From Azolla caroliniana (Eukaryota > Polypodiophyta): a DNA stretch of 64,000 nucleotides. Shown piece by piece: positions 1 to 13,426 of the stretch (its first letter is position 1; each line of letters opens with the position of its first letter). The notes under the pieces were generated by a model that saw nothing but the letters and a program-made list of their open reading frames with translations, was not told the DNA's origin and ran no database searches. Where the stretch lies: the NCBI GenBank assembly GCA_043228905.1, contig JBHGNT010000010.1, positions 7,130,001-7,194,000 of the forward strand. Reading direction: 5' to 3'. Both the position numbers and the translations under genes were made by a program.

Positions 1-440
1 ACAATAAAGCATCATGATGAAAGAGAAATATGCAGATCATTGCACGGTATCTCTACACATTAGGTTTTGGGCCAATAAAGTTTTAGGCCCTTCAAAGAAT
101 TAAAAAATACATATTGAAATTAAGGAAAATGCCTTGAGAACTTCTCCCAATGCCCAGTGATATTTTATGATTACCATAGAAAAATGGCAAAAGAAAATTT
201 CTTTCATTCAACTAGGCCCAAGACATCTAGAAATCATATGCAAAAGAACATGTTGTACAATATTTGGCCATGCATGAGAGCCTGAGGAAATATTTTACTC
301 AGCTCACACTAGAGACTCTTCACACAAGATGAAGAAAAACCCAACACAGATCTAAGTTCGACTATTATCGTAATTACATTATTCCTCAATATTGGCTACA
401 AATTTAGCCGTACAAGATCCCATCATAATCTTGCAGATCT
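1..440. other. AT-rich intergenic DNA
   Basis: No convincing gene, RNA or repeat was seen. The stretch may be a diverged upstream part of the Ty3/gypsy remnant that follows, but no motif supports this directly. Confidence 0.4.
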
Positions 441-938
441 TTGGAAGTTCCACAGATGCCCAAACTCACTCCAGGCACCCATCATGCCCAAGAGGGTGAG
501 GCATTCCATCACACATATGTGCACAAGTTCACACAAATTGAAAATAGAAACATAATCTACCAGCACTGGTTGACTAACATCTCTATCTTCAGCAAATCTA
601 GTATGGGTTACATACTACCAACCAAACATTTATACATTGTCATCTTAAAGAGTTGCTTTGCCACCAAGCCTCAGCAGCTTACTAATCTACTGCACAAATG
701 GCATTACGCTGACACCCACTGATCAACTACTGGCATAATGTTTATGCCTCAGTTCAGGCCTATGGCATGGAGCGGCAAAACTCAACCTCCAATTGCAATC
801 TCATCTGTGGAATCATATGGAGGCAATTTGGTTATGGCATCTCCTAATGGAATTATTGTGTTCACAATCTGGGCCACTATTCTAGGTTGTGAATATCAAA
901 ACCACACTTCAGCTGGATACTCGACTTTGACTGGCTAG
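441..938 (+). pseudogene. Decayed Ty3/gypsy RT-RNase H remnant
   Basis: Two adjacent open segments (441-722 and 738-938) look like a badly worn RNase H region of a plant Ty3/gypsy polyprotein. Around 600-650 the translation GYILPTKHLYIVIL resembles the family pattern RYSPIEK.CLAVVFA. Around 840-935 a stretch with SPNGIIVFTI followed by QNHTSAGY resembles the second RNase H block (SPDGIII...TNNTAEYEAL). The two segments are in order and about the right distance apart, but stops separate them and the acidic catalytic residues are not clear. No LTRs were found. The call rests on weak similarity recognised by eye, and chance is possible. Confidence 0.38.
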
Positions 939-1939
939 GTCACCTCAATAATATCCAGCAGCAATTTCACGAGGACATGAGCTAGAGTATAAGCTTACTT
1001 AAATGAAGGACTTCTCCGAAGATTAAAAGAATGAAACCTAGTACCAGGCCTGGAAGAGATTTTACTTACAAACTTGAGGACCTTATCTTCTTTACATTTA
1101 TGGCATCATGGAACCAAGGAACCCTTTTAAGATAAAATTCGTTGGGTGTTGTGATATTTACTATCACAAATCCTTGGCTACTACCATCTCGAATTTTCCT
1201 CCTCAAATCCAATAGATTCTTTCCTTTTCCACCATCCTGTTAAAACCCCAATTACACAGCACGAAATCCAGTGTTTCAGGCCACACCAAACACAACAAGG
1301 TACAATACTAGTATTTTTGGGAGCGTGCGATCATTGGAGATCTTGTCACCTATTGTCACTCTGTAATTGTTTGGAGAACTTCTTCTCACATACTATATAT
1401 CCTATTTCTGATTATGGCACCAAGATCTTCGCCACAGAGATACAATCAATGAGCTTAGAGACCCATCTTCAACTACTCCCCATTGGTAGTCACTGCTTTT
1501 GAGAGGATGTTAGTAGTCTTAATGCCACATCATCAACGGCAGGGCATGATCTATAAAGTCCCTTCTATATTCCTGTAGATAATAACCTTGCTTTTCTGCC
1601 AAATCAAGTAAATCCTTGTATAAATCATATGATGCACTCTTTATCACCTGTTGGGCTGCTCAGATGCTTCTAGCTTGTCTATATCTTTATCTCCCTTATT
1701 CATTCTGTTATATGTGCTTATCTTACCTTTTCATCTTTTCATTCCTTTATTATTTTCACCTCTTCAGGTGAATGGTTAATTATACATGGATAAATTACTG
1801 ATCTTTGTTATGATCACTGGATACACAGCCACACTTCGAGATGTGAAGAATAAAGATCTAGAAGCAATATACTCTAAATCAATTGCATGTGAATTTACTG
1901 AGGAAAAACATTAAATCGAAGAGAGAAAACATACCTATG
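939..1939. other. Intergenic, no recognisable feature
   Basis: Low-complexity AT-rich sequence. Short ORFs exist but none shows a known domain. It may include more of the decayed gypsy element to its left. Confidence 0.4.
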
Positions 1940-2488
1940 GAGAGAGAGAGAGAGAGAGAGTTTTGAGGGCACTGCTCTCTGTTAGGTTTTTATCTCTCCC
2001 ACATGCGCGTTTTTTCTGCCTTTCTTTTTCAAAAACCCAAGTTGAAAGACTAGTTGCTCTGTTCCAGAAAACCCTAGGATAAAAACTAGGGTGAATAACA
2101 AACAGTAAAAATATAAACACCGGACAAAACTGGTCGAGAAAATGTTGTTTTTTCTTAACAGGAAATCGGACACTGAAGGCTATATATGCTCCAGCAACAG
2201 CTAGGGATTTCTGCAGAGAGACCAATATGGGCTTTCTCTACATACATATATATATATATATATACATGCTCTGTTCTGTTGTTCGTCATCGTTTCATCGT
2301 CTTTCTTTTAACCTGTCTTCGTTCTTCTTCGTATATATATAGTCTTTATAGATTTTGGTGGGTTTGAATATCTTAATTGGGATTTTAGGGCTTACAACTA
2401 ACTGAACAAAAAAAGGAAGAAGAAATTGGGGGGGGGGAAAGAGAAGAGAAGAGAAGCATTAAGCTCTATATACTGAGTCCTGACTGAC

Positions 2489-2519
<31 letters not shown>

Positions 2520-2589
2520 AGCCAGCCCATTAGAGAGAGAAAGACAGGCAGGCAGGCAAGACACAATAAATACATATCCTTGTGTGGCT

Positions 2590-2623
<34 letters not shown>

Positions 2624-3258
2624 TCATGTGATGATGATGGGCAGAGGATCACTTTTGTACATTGAATTCCATGTCATCACCATCACCATCTCCATCTCCA
2701 TCTCCATCTCCATCTCCATCATCATGTACATAGCTCTTCTTCTTCTTCTTCTTCTTCTTCTTCTTCATTCATGCACATGTTTATTAAAACACCACCACAT
2801 TTAGGAAACATTCTCCATTTTTGTCCACCCCCCTCTTCACTTTGGCCATGGCACCTCACACATTAACATACATACATACATACATACATACATACATACA
2901 TCCATAGAACGTAATATTCGTGTTCGTGGAGGCATTCAAACGTTTGAAAACGTACACGTTTGAAAGGGGAAAAATACGTGCTCCTTTTTTTTTTTCTTTT
3001 TTTCATTTGTTTACATTGCAAATTTAGCCCATAATATAGACCATAGTTAATCCAATCAAACGTGTCAAACCAATCCAACTTTTAGTTTATTTACCATTCA
3101 CGTTTTATTGAATCAAAACGCGAATGCGAATGCGCGTATGATACGTATGGTTCATTCTATGCTACATCCATGCATACATACATCCATGCATACATACATC
3201 CATACATACATCCATGCATACATACATCCATGCATACATACATCCATGCATGCATACA
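1940..3258. repeat. Cluster of microsatellites
   Basis: Within 1.3 kb there are at least eight separate simple repeats: (GA)n near 1,941-1,962, (AT)n near 2,248-2,264, (TCTG)n near 2,490-2,519, (GGCA)n near 2,547-2,558, (GA)n at 2,591-2,620, a (TCCATC)n hexamer near 2,690-2,720, (CTT)n near 2,733-2,766, (ACAT)n near 2,868-2,900 and a compound (CATACATC) array at 3,168-3,258. ORFs here are translations of the repeats and are not genes. Confidence 0.9.
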
Positions 3259-6200
3259 TTAAAAGGCTAGGTTTTGTCCCTTTCTTCCATTCTACCCATG
3301 CTAGATCATGATCAGGGGGGGCAATAACGCTTGTTCATCGAAGCTTTGCACATGCTTGCCGAAAATCGATCCTCACGGAGTGATTCGGGTGAGACTTGAT
3401 GGAGATTCTACCTCCCCTTCCCCTCTTATGTGGGGGATTGGAGCAAAATCGACTTTGCGCTAACTTTAGGGTTTGTTTTATCGAGGATTAGTTGCAAACA
3501 CTACCCCATTCTAAGACAAACCTTGATTAAACACCGAACCTTCCAGTAAGCTAAACTTTGTCAATCTCTTTTGGTTGAATCCAAGATTACCATTAGCAGT
3601 TCTCGTCGTTGTATATAATTGATTTTGATGTGATATAACATGCTTTTTGTAAGGAATGTATATAGGCGATACGTCTTTATATGAACCACCTTGGAAATGT
3701 TCCTCACACCATATAGTTATTTATTGACTTCAAATATTCTTTGGTGGAGATCAAGGAATGTACAACTATTGAGATGGTCTATCACCATACCCTTTGTCTC
3801 GACTCTCAACAAACTTCATGCACACTATCTTCTCCCCTTCCCCCAATACAAGAAAATATACACATTAATATTATTCGAAACATCATTAAAGTAATGATTG
3901 CCTTTGAGAAGTATTCGCAGACGAATTCATTTGAAGCTCGAGGCAGAGTTATTTTGTTATTTGATTCACACCCTTGTATGTGTTGGAATTGTAATTCAAT
4001 GGTCTTTGTGGATTGATGCAATTCGGTTTCTTTGGGCTTGAAGTGGTGTGCACTAACAAGGAAATAGTGTGATTTCAATATTATAAAAACATTGTTTGAA
4101 TATATTCCTTCAATTATTCATCGTGATCGAAATGATGATACACATATACCTCGTCTCTACTTCAAAATTAATATACAAATATTGTCGCTAAATTGTGTAT
4201 GTGCATGTGTTGTGTGTGTAAATTTTGTCATCAAGAATGCATGGTCCAATGGATCTTTGGGTTCAACATGTACATGTACCTCCATGTGCACCACTATATA
4301 AAATAGTTGATGCGTGAAAGAATTTAGGTTAAAATTGATAAACATATCATGATTTCTCATTTATCTAGAGTTTTAAGTATGCAAATACTTTTCAGAAAGG
4401 CGTTATCAATTTAACAATTCGTGACTTATTACTAAAGTTTGTATTCATCTATTGAAAACAATGAAACGATGAGATTAGTCCAATTAAACTTTTTACTAGT
4501 TCTTTGATGATGATAAGCGTTTCAAAGATAGGAAACTTATAGTTATGACCACGATTTGAGCCTTTTCACATTTTCAATGTATGCATCCAAATATTGCTGG
4601 GGTAGAAGTTCAAACATTGTTTTTTTTGTCCTATTGTGTTATACATCTTTTACTTGTTACATTGTAGAGTGGAAACAAATGTATAGACATTCATCTAGGT
4701 TCTTGACTAATGGCAAGTAAATGGATTTACATGGAAGGAATTGAGGAATATGAATATTGAATACAATGACTTCGTGGGTTGGACTATTTATGCTACATGG
4801 TTTTAACAACATAGGACAATAAGTAATGGAGTCAAAATCCTCAAACCCTCAAAATCAATGAAATAAATGTTGATAAAAACAAATTTGTTTTATAGGTTCA
4901 AATCATCACACAAAAAGCCACAACTTGTGTTTATTAGACACAAAATTTGCCAAAGGACACCTTAGTCTCAACACATAGACATCTTAACAAAACAACAATA
5001 GCAAAACCCTTGCATGAATATAAAGGTCTCTTTGTTGGATCTTTGTTGTTGTAGTCCTAAGCAAAATGTTTCACATTTCTAATTACATGTGTATGTTTCA
5101 AGGTTCAAGGAAGGATGTAAGCTTGAATGATACCAAGGGAGAGCCTAGCCCTTATACCTAGTTCTAAGTACATAAGAAAAACCTACTACCCACCATTAGA
5201 ATATACTTATTGATGGTTTCCATGGTACTGACATTTATTGAGGCTCTTGTCACTCTAAAAAGGTAGAGGATGACCCCTTTCACTTCTTGATCCGAGGTAG
5301 CCTTTCTCCTTGTTGTCTACCTTGAGGATGTCTAGGTAAAAGCAAAATTGTGCAACAATATTTGATTGGAATATCACATTACACCATCTTAGGTAGAGTT
5401 CAAATGGACATCAAGCTAGGTAGTCAAATCGTATGCATCAAAATATGCTTGGATTGTATGTTCATGTGAGACGGAAACATATGTTTGCAAATCTAACTTA
5501 CATGAGTAAACTACTTGAACTTGGTACCCATTTTTCAAACCCTCACACATTGGGAGCTCGTGGAAAAATGAGTCTAAACTCTATCTTAGATACATGGAAA
5601 GGAAAACTAGGTAATTAAAACTTAAAAGTGTATGTGTCAACATATGCCAATGACACAATTGATAAACACCTAATCATCCATGTTCAAACCAGAAGTCATG
5701 ATCTCATTTAACTAGTTTTTGAGCACATATAAGCATATTTAGGTCAATTTTGATCATAACATGTTGGCTAGGTGATTTTTATATAAGAAAAAAAAAGGTG
5801 GGAATGATTTGGTAACTATATGAAGTTATGAGTTTAGAAATAATGCATGAATATGTGAGCTGAAATAAAATGACAAGAAAGGCGCATATTTGAGGAATAT
5901 GTTGGTAGTGATGATGATAGAAAGTTAAAAGGAGGATTCAAAAATATATTTTTTCCCTTTGAAGCACGATAGAGGATCCTTTCTTACCATAGTGCTTGCC
6001 ATGGATGAGCAGTGACCTCCAAAAATAAACTTGGAGATTTCATAATGATAAATTTAGAGAGAGAGCAATCATGTTAGGATCGAATGAGTAGAAAGGAGAT
6101 ATTTTAATGAAAAACTTAACGCATAATCAAAATAATGCCGTGGTTTGGCCTAGATGATTTAACCGTTGTTTCGGAAGGCCTTGGCCATGAGGAACACATC

Positions 6201-9200
6201 GTTAGGGATTGTAGGTACAAAAAACACATATAGTGAAAAAACATGCATTCACATATTGTCCAGTGTCAAATATTCAAAATTACAATGCATTTGAATTATA
6301 GGGCTTGAATGGAACCATAAGCCCGAAGAATCTCTATGGTGCCCGATTCAAAAAAGGTTGTGATGTACACTCTAACTTTATACATCCCCCAATGTCCACA
6401 CCATTCTTATCTAAGAAATTATCCCCAAGAGATTCAAGAGCTCACCTTATTAAAATTAGTCGATTTACGAGCTCATGCGGTTCAAGTCTTAACCAAAGCT
6501 TATGATGTTGCTTTCTAGTTTTAGATCATGCACATTGATCATTTGTGACAACTCAAAGGCTGAAATGATGACAAGCATTATTAACATAGTTATGTATTGA
6601 TTCATGACTTCATTTGTCTTGGGTGTGTAAACAACATTAATACTAGTGAATATATTGCTTGTAAATGTCGTAATATGAAGTGCATAAAAAATGGGCTTGA
6701 ACTCTAGAACCATAGTACAAAGCATACGTACCATTCATGCATTAGCATTCGCGAACATTCTTATCGTTCGAGTATGATAAACACCCTCGAAGTATGGTAA
6801 ATACCATACTTTTGCACTCATTATTTATTATAAGGTAAATTTTTTTTAGGGTAAGAAAGTTAAGGTAAAAAGTGTAAAAAAACACACAAGAATTAACATA
6901 CACATTCGTTTGCAAACGTATGAAAACGAATGTTTAGGTTAACGAACGCGAATATTACGCACTATGTCTAGAACTATCCATGGTCATCAACAAATACATC
7001 TCAAATATTCGTTTGAAATCTCCCTCTTTAGTTTATCAAGACATTTAAAAAAAAAAATCCAATTTGGCGTCAAGTTCTTATCTAATTGCGTTTTCTTACT
7101 TTGATCATGTCAGTCGCCTCAATTCCAAGGGCAAGACAACATTTATGATTATATAATAGGCACAATTGCCAAGTATATTGGGAAGCCACTACATCAAGGG
7201 TGTCCATTTGTTATTTTTCTAAAGCTACAAATTTCAAGGTTCATTCATAAACATGCTCTCCAATTTGAAATAAGTGACACTGTGAGTTACCAACCTTTTT
7301 GCACTAAATGGTTAAACTATATGAACCAATATGTGACATCTTGGCCATATGTGTACATAAGATCCTTTTCAAGATTGCAGAAATGCATGTGTTTTTAGAT
7401 TTATCTTGTACGTGAGCATCAAATTGGATGGTTTGTTTTTTTATTGGTAGAAGTACTGGTTATGCAAGTTTTATGAGCATAGCTAGAAACACAGTTTTAC
7501 GAATAAATATGCTCACCTTTTTATTTTTCACTCTCTCCACTTTCAACGAGGAAATGTAGTTGTTGTCATCCCTTTTTGAAGTAAAAGAGGACAATACCAT
7601 TATTTGAACTGTACGCCACCATTGCAAACTCTTTATGAACACGTCATCATGCATGTATGCAATGTAAAATGTTATCCTTAGGGACACATACAACAATTTT
7701 ATATGAAAGCCGTGATACTGTTATAAATGATTGTTAACCATACGATCAATGTCTAGACTTTATGTCCGAAAGCACTTTTGGTGTGAAAACATTAGAATAA
7801 ATTTGTAGGGGCTCGTGCACAAATATATGTACATATATAGATAGCTAAAAAAGAACGGTTCAATTCATTACTTTCACACATAGCTTACACTATTTTTAAG
7901 GGTATTTTCATAAATTGGATAGGAACATGTTTGTAGGCATTAAAATAATATCGATATACCTATCTTACAAATAGAAACTGCCCCCTTCCAATCAATAAAC
8001 ATGAATTTTCTATTTGTCCTTATTGTTCACTTATGTAATATGATACATTTGGGGGAATGCTCTCAACTTAGAAGCTATATGATTTCATTAATGACATATG
8101 CATTCGTTGGATTGCATAGAAAACATTATAGCTTTTATATTTAATTCAATTTCACAAATAATTACTGAGAAAAGTGAAAGTCGGTAAATCTTCCAAACAT
8201 ATGAATTGGTTGATTCAGTTTTGAAGAGATGCCAAACATCATATAAGATGTCCTCACCAAACAACAAATGATTCCTTATAGGGTCACTAGAAATATAAAC
8301 ATATAAAGTTGATATGTGAGATAGTGTATCCATTTGTGACCTAAGGTTGTGGCTTTAGGTCCCAAAGTTCTTCAAATGTTGTGCTTGTAAGTTATACAAA
8401 TTCTATATCTTTTTAGTTTGAGATAATGCACATTACTTGTTATTCCAAAGAATATATCATGACAAATCATTTTCCACAACCAAATGATGCAAAACAAGCT
8501 AACCAAATGTCATCATTTGGGGACATTATCACAACAAAAACATAGAAGGTTCTCACTTCTATATCCTCAGGTCTTTGTTGCTTGCTTTGGTAATGTCAAC
8601 CATTATGGGTAGTTGTTTTTCTTTTGTATTGGGTTACCACTTCTAATGATAATACCAAATGAATTTTGCTTCACGGGACGTCTAATTTGATGGCTCTAAA
8701 AAGCATATATGTATTGCTATCTAATGTTGTTGGCCATAAAAAAGAATTGGGGACACTATCTATCAATTCTGGAGTAAGGAAGGAATGTTGAAAAGGATTG
8801 CTAGAAACCTACCTACCAAAGACATCATTATTGGGAAATGTCCAGACAAAATCGACATTTGCAAAAGGCCAAAAATATGACACTTCCAAAACAATGGCGA
8901 AATTATGGCACTTTTACACATGTCACAAATATCATCATTTTGGAAGGAATGTGACAAACTTTTGTCGTTATGGAAATGCCAAAGTTCAGGATTTATATTC
9001 AAAATATATAAGGACGAGTGCTAGAATATCAATAGTAAATTTGTTGGAGTGTTGATATTTCCAACATCCTAAATAAATATTGATATTTTTGGATCAGAGA
9101 TAATCTCAAAATATTGCCAATATTAACCAACTACTAATACATTATGCATATAAGGTTTTCCACCTTTACCTAATTATTATTGAAGTTTTTGGCACCTTGT

Positions 9201-9234
9201 CAATACCATTGAAAATTCAGCATTCTAGATTATC
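3259..9234. other. Long AT-rich intergenic region
   Basis: About 6 kb with only short ORFs in all frames, none showing a recognisable domain. No tRNA, rRNA, LTR boundary or terminal inverted repeat was identified. Fragments of very old elements may be present but could not be supported by eye. Confidence 0.5.
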
Positions 9235-9413
9235 GACAATTGAGTTTTTAGAACATTCATGTTTTTTGGTTGAATATAGCATGATATTTGTGATCTTTTC
9301 TATTTTTGGCGTATTACTAGTTAGACAATTGAGTTTTTAGAACATTCATGTTTTTTGGTTGAGTATAGCATGATATTTGTGATCTTTTCTATTTTTGGCG
9401 TATTACTAGTTAA
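9235..9413 (+). repeat. 89-bp tandem duplication
   Basis: Two adjacent copies of an 89-bp unit (9,235-9,323 and 9,324-9,412), each starting gacaattgagtttttag and ending with gcgtattactagtta. I see only one or two differences between copies, for example gaatatagc versus gagtatagc, so the duplication is recent. Confidence 0.9.
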
Positions 9414-10341
9414 ACAATTTATTAACTGTAACTTTTCCATGAAATATTTTAATAGTAAACTATGACATGTGTATTATTGAATCATAGAGATAATTTCTAG
9501 TACTAGTGATTATAGTGCACCTCACCTCAAGGATGCACCTTAAATTGGGTTGAGGTGCATATGTAAGTGGCAAACAGTCATTGACCATTTAAAGAAATAC
9601 AAAGAGTATGACATCAAGGCATTCTATGAAAGATTAAGAAATTTAAATGATAGTAAAAAGATCTGCATAACCTAATCACGAAAATTGAATTCGAATTATA
9701 CAATTGAATTTATTTCAGTTGATGGGAAATATTGATAGTGTTTCACTCATCCTATCACCCTTAGATTAGGTTGTAGTGTCATATGAATGCTTGATGGCCT
9801 AATATCATTGCTCTCTCACGTACCTATTCTCATAGTGGTAACATGTTTCTACCACCTCTTGCCATCTCCAATGAGGCCATTAACCCCAACATCATCTTCT
9901 AGCTATAGAAATCTAGCTACGTATGTTTTTCTTGATCAACGACCTTAAGGAAAAGGAGTATTTTTCTCACCCCATCAAATCTTGGCCATGCCTCAAGAGT
10001 TAAGAAAAACTTCAAAACTTAGTAAGCATGCCGTCACACTCATGTGTCTTTTTCCCTGATGTTACCCACTCTTCAAACTCATATTGGCTCAGTTCATGGG
10101 TATCATCAAGGTTGAACTCTTGAATCAATGCCTTCATGAAAGACACCCAAAGGTTTGGGTCCTCTACAACTCCACAACATGACAATGTAAGATGTTGTCC
10201 CCTTGAAAAAGATAAATTGTCATGACAATTTTGAAAAAAAAAAAGTGTAGAAGCTAGTACACAAGACACAACCGACTTAGCTGGACACTGTCACAGACAT
10301 GACTACAATGATGTCAAGATTCAAACTCTTTACTTCTTGTA
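9414..10341. other. Intergenic DNA left of the transposon block
   Basis: No supported gene. A minus-strand ORF at 10,012-10,269 encodes a segment with LWVSFMKALIQEF that faintly recalls a retrotransposon Gag core (W..F..AL..RF), but this is too short and isolated to call. The last five bases (10,337-10,341, ttgta) border the 5' LTR of copia A. Confidence 0.4.
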
Positions 10342-10755
10342 TGTTGAGATACAAGCTCAACATTGGGTGCGTAAACCGGTGCGTAGACTAGGTGCGTAAA
10401 CCGGGTGCGCAACAAGAGGCCATAGCGGTGCGTAAACCGGGAGGTTGTTGGATAGATATTCTGTGAAGGAATATATTTTGGGAGTTAGTGTAGGCGCTCA
10501 TTGATGAGCATTGAAGTACTTGTCAGTACTTTTGTCAGTTCGTATGGACTTTGTCTAAAAATGCTCTTTGAGCACATGCTATGTACAGAGTTTTAGAGTA
10601 TTGTTTTGGGATAGAGTTTTTCTGTGTTCTGCTCTCTCTGTCTCTCCCGCGTACGATGTGTTGATTAAGCTTTCCATTAAACCTTCCTTGTCTCTTGTCT
10701 TTTGTCTGTTGTTACTTGGTTGTGTCTATGAAGCTTCTGCACGTATTCTTTTACA
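10342..10755 (+). repeat. 5' LTR of copia A
   Basis: 414 bp, beginning TGTTGAGATACAAGCTCAAC and ending ...CTTTTACA, directly followed by the primer binding site. Contains repeated GTGCGTAAACCGG motifs in the first 100 bp and palindromes at 10,496-10,509, 10,514-10,531, 10,537-10,550 and 10,562-10,574 around a weak TATA-like TCTAAAA. Confidence 0.88.
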
Positions 10756-10767
10756 TGGTATCAGAGC
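10756..10767 (+). promoter_or_regulatory. Primer binding site, copia A
   Basis: TGGTATCAGAGC, the standard plant site complementary to the 3' end of initiator methionine tRNA, lies immediately after the LTR's terminal CA. Confidence 0.9.
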
Positions 10768-10840
10768 GCGAGGGTTGAGAACCTCTACTGCCGACAAACA
10801 GAAAAACGCTAATCACAGTGAAGAACAGAAGAAGGAAAGA

Positions 10841-13426
10841 ATGGATAGAGGAATGGCTAGCTCACTTCCGACGGAGAAGCTCGACAGAAGCAACTATGCA
10901 TCTTGGTCGTACAAGAGGCACCAGTACCTGCTCGGGCATAGCTACTGGAGTTATGTCGATGGAGCTAATGATGCAACACCTGAATCGACACACAGAGATT
11001 TCCTGGCCTGGGAACAGGCGGCAAGCAGAGTTCTCTACTACTTTGCATCCTGAGTGAGCGATCAACTTTTGAGCTATATTCGGGATGTGAGGACGCCGAA
11101 GGATGCTTGGGGAAATTGGAAAAAGATTTTCGCCGCAAGCACCACAGCCAAAAAACTCCAACTCAGGCAAGAGTTGAGCAATGTTCGACAACGAGATATG
11201 TCGGTGGCTGATTACACCTCCAAGATCAAGGACATCTGTGATGCTCTCGCCTCCGTTGATGTAAATGTCGAGGAGGACGAAATGGTGCAGGTCTGCCTAG
11301 GAGGGTTAGCATCAAAGTTCGGAGCATTCCGAACTGCTGTCTGTACAAGGAGAATACGTTGTCATTTTTTGACTTACGGTCGATGCTCCTCATAGAGGAG
11401 AACCACGTTGGTGCGTCAACGAGTACACACGCCAACAACATGATGTTGTACATGGAGGAAGATAGGCCCCGTGTTCGTGGCGGATGAGGCGAGTCGGCGT
11501 GCAATGGAGGCGGCCAACATGAGCAAGATGGAAGGCATGGTTGTAATGCCAACAATAGTTCTGGACCCTCCGGAAGCAGGGGGAGTTGAGGTGGCGTCGG
11601 AAACTGGCAAGGAAAGCCTAGCACAGAATGTTGGTACCGTGGCAAGAAAGGGCACAAGGAGAGCGAGTGATGGAAGAAACGCGCCGATTCTGAGAAAACC
11701 ACATCCAGCTCCGGGCGGACCGAACAAGGAAATCGACAGCGATTGCACTACGTTGAGGGCTCTGAATGAGCCGAAAATGGATCGGGCCCAACCTTTGTAA
11801 TGAAGCACAAGGCCAATTCGACGGTGGTGAACACCTCGAAACCGAACAAGGTATGGTTGGTATGTTGACTCCGGAGCGTCAAATCATATGACGAGTCACA
11901 AGGAATGGTTCTCGTACTTGGAGAAACTGGAAAAACAAAAAGTGGTCGAAACTGGAGACGACACTCCGCATACCATCGAACATGTTGGTGAAGTTCCCCT
12001 CAGCCACGTCGGGCAGAAAGGGAAACTCATGAACGTGCTACACGTCCCGACAGTAACGAAGAACTTGGTGTCGGTCGGACATATCATTGACCAGGGGATG
12101 CAAATTCAATTCACGCATCTCGGTTGCTACATCGAAGAAGAAGGGAAAGTCATTGTGCAAGGGCGCCAAGAAGGGAGGATGTTCATGCTCAACACCAATG
12201 AAGTTGGAACCACGTTATTTGCGAAAGGACAGAAGGTCGAGTCAGATATCAACCTATGGCACAAGCGGTTCGACAATGTTAACTTCCCGCGGCTTCGTGA
12301 AATGCAGATGAAAAACATTGTTTTCAGATTGTCGAAATTTAGTGGCCGGAATGGCCAAGTCTGTGAAGCCTACTAGCTCAGGAAATAGCACCGACTTTCA
12401 TTCCCCAACGAGCGTAATCGTACTCAAAATCCGTTGGATGTGCTCCATTCGGATGTATGGGGACCAACATAGAACGTGAGCATCGGAGGAAGCTGTTACT
12501 TCGTAACATTCATCGATGACTTCGCTCGGCACACTTAGGCATGCTTGATTGCAAAAAAGAGCGAAGTCTTCGCATGTTTCCTGAAGGTGAAGATCCTTGC
12601 AGAAAGGGAAACCAGGTGAAAGATCAAGTGCCTAAGGTCCGATGGTGGGAAGGAGCACTTCTCCGACTAGCTCTCGAGTTATCTACAGAAGGAGGGAATT
12701 CGATGTGAATTCTCATGTAGATACACGCCGTAGTAGAATGGCGTGGCCGAGAGGAAGAATCAGACGATAGAAGAGGCGGCAAGGGCGATGCTTGAAGAGA
12801 AACATCTGCCAAAGTTCTATTGGGCCGAAGCGGTCAGAACAGTCATCTATCTTCAGAATCGAGCATCTGCCAATGGAGGAGTGTCGCCACATGAGTTGTA
12901 CTTCAAGAAGAAGCCAAACTTGGCACACTTGAGGGTCTTCGATAGCATCGCGCATGTGCATGTGCCAAAGGAGAAACGGAGGAAGTTGGCCGCCAGAGAC
13001 GAGAAGTGTATCTTGGTTGGCTACTCGGACGAACAAAAGGGTTATAAGTGTTATAACCCCCGAACCAAACAATCTCTCGTAAGTCGTGATGTTGTGTTCA
13101 ATGAGTCTGCGTCGTGGTACTTGCCTTCGCCTCCAACCCCTGATGACTCCATTTTGATATCTGACGGAGAGGTTAGTGAGGCTGAAATGCCTCGGGATGA
13201 CGGAGACATTGGAGCTCTTGAAGAGAGTCTGATCTCATTCAAGCTAAGTGGGCCGAATGAGCAACTGAGTTGGCATGACCAGTCAGACACGACCATGCAT
13301 TCCCCATGCAAGAAGCCGAAGAGAAGGTTTACGCGCAAAGAGAAGGGAAAGAAGAAGATGTCGGAGTACAACACTGATAAAGAAGAGTCAGATCGAAGCG
13401 AATTCTAGTCCGAGAAGAACGAAGAC
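10841..13426 (+). pseudogene. Copia A gag-pro-int pseudogene
   Basis: Starts at ATG 10,841 (MDRGMASSLPTEKLDRSN). The UBN2-type Gag runs to a TGA at 11,051, continues in the same frame from 11,054, and is frameshifted near 11,349 by a one-base loss relative to copia B. The zinc-knuckle and protease region (about 11,460-11,890) is heavily mutated. The linker and pre-integrase region is readable at 11,888-12,376 with an LWHKR motif at about 12,258. The integrase core follows with the first catalytic Asp context LHSDVWGP near 12,443 and several stops. The second half of integrase is open at 12,743-13,408 (AERKNQ with the catalytic Glu; CILVGYSDEQKGYKCYNP). Sequence ends before RT. Non-functional. 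Confidence 0.88.

Larger units (their letters stand above)
10342..13426 (+). mobile_element. Copia A, truncated Ty1/copia element
   Basis: Left part of a Ty1/copia LTR retrotransposon: complete 5' LTR, primer binding site, then gag, protease and integrase remnants. Coding sequence stops at 13,426 where a piece of an unrelated gypsy LTR begins, so RT, RNase H and the 3' LTR are missing here. It belongs to the same family as copia B, C and E: LTRs begin TGTTGAG, Gag begins MDRGMASSLP and the integrase is closely similar. It has many stops and is the most decayed of the family apart from C and H. Confidence 0.88.

Noticed and set aside
1935-2225. Minus-strand ORF beginning MVSLQKSLAV
   Set aside because: Ends in a GA-repeat translation, has no recognisable domain and no neighbouring exons with it.
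2580-2804. Plus-strand ORF with RERERE and LLLLL runs
   Set aside because: It is a translation of GA, CCATCT and CTT microsatellites, with no non-repeat coding content.
3108-3311. ORF with His/Tyr/Ile repeats
   Set aside because: Made wholly from a CATACATC array.
10012-10269. Minus ORF with LWVSFMKALIQEF, Gag-like
   Set aside because: A single short segment with weak resemblance and no other retroelement part around it.
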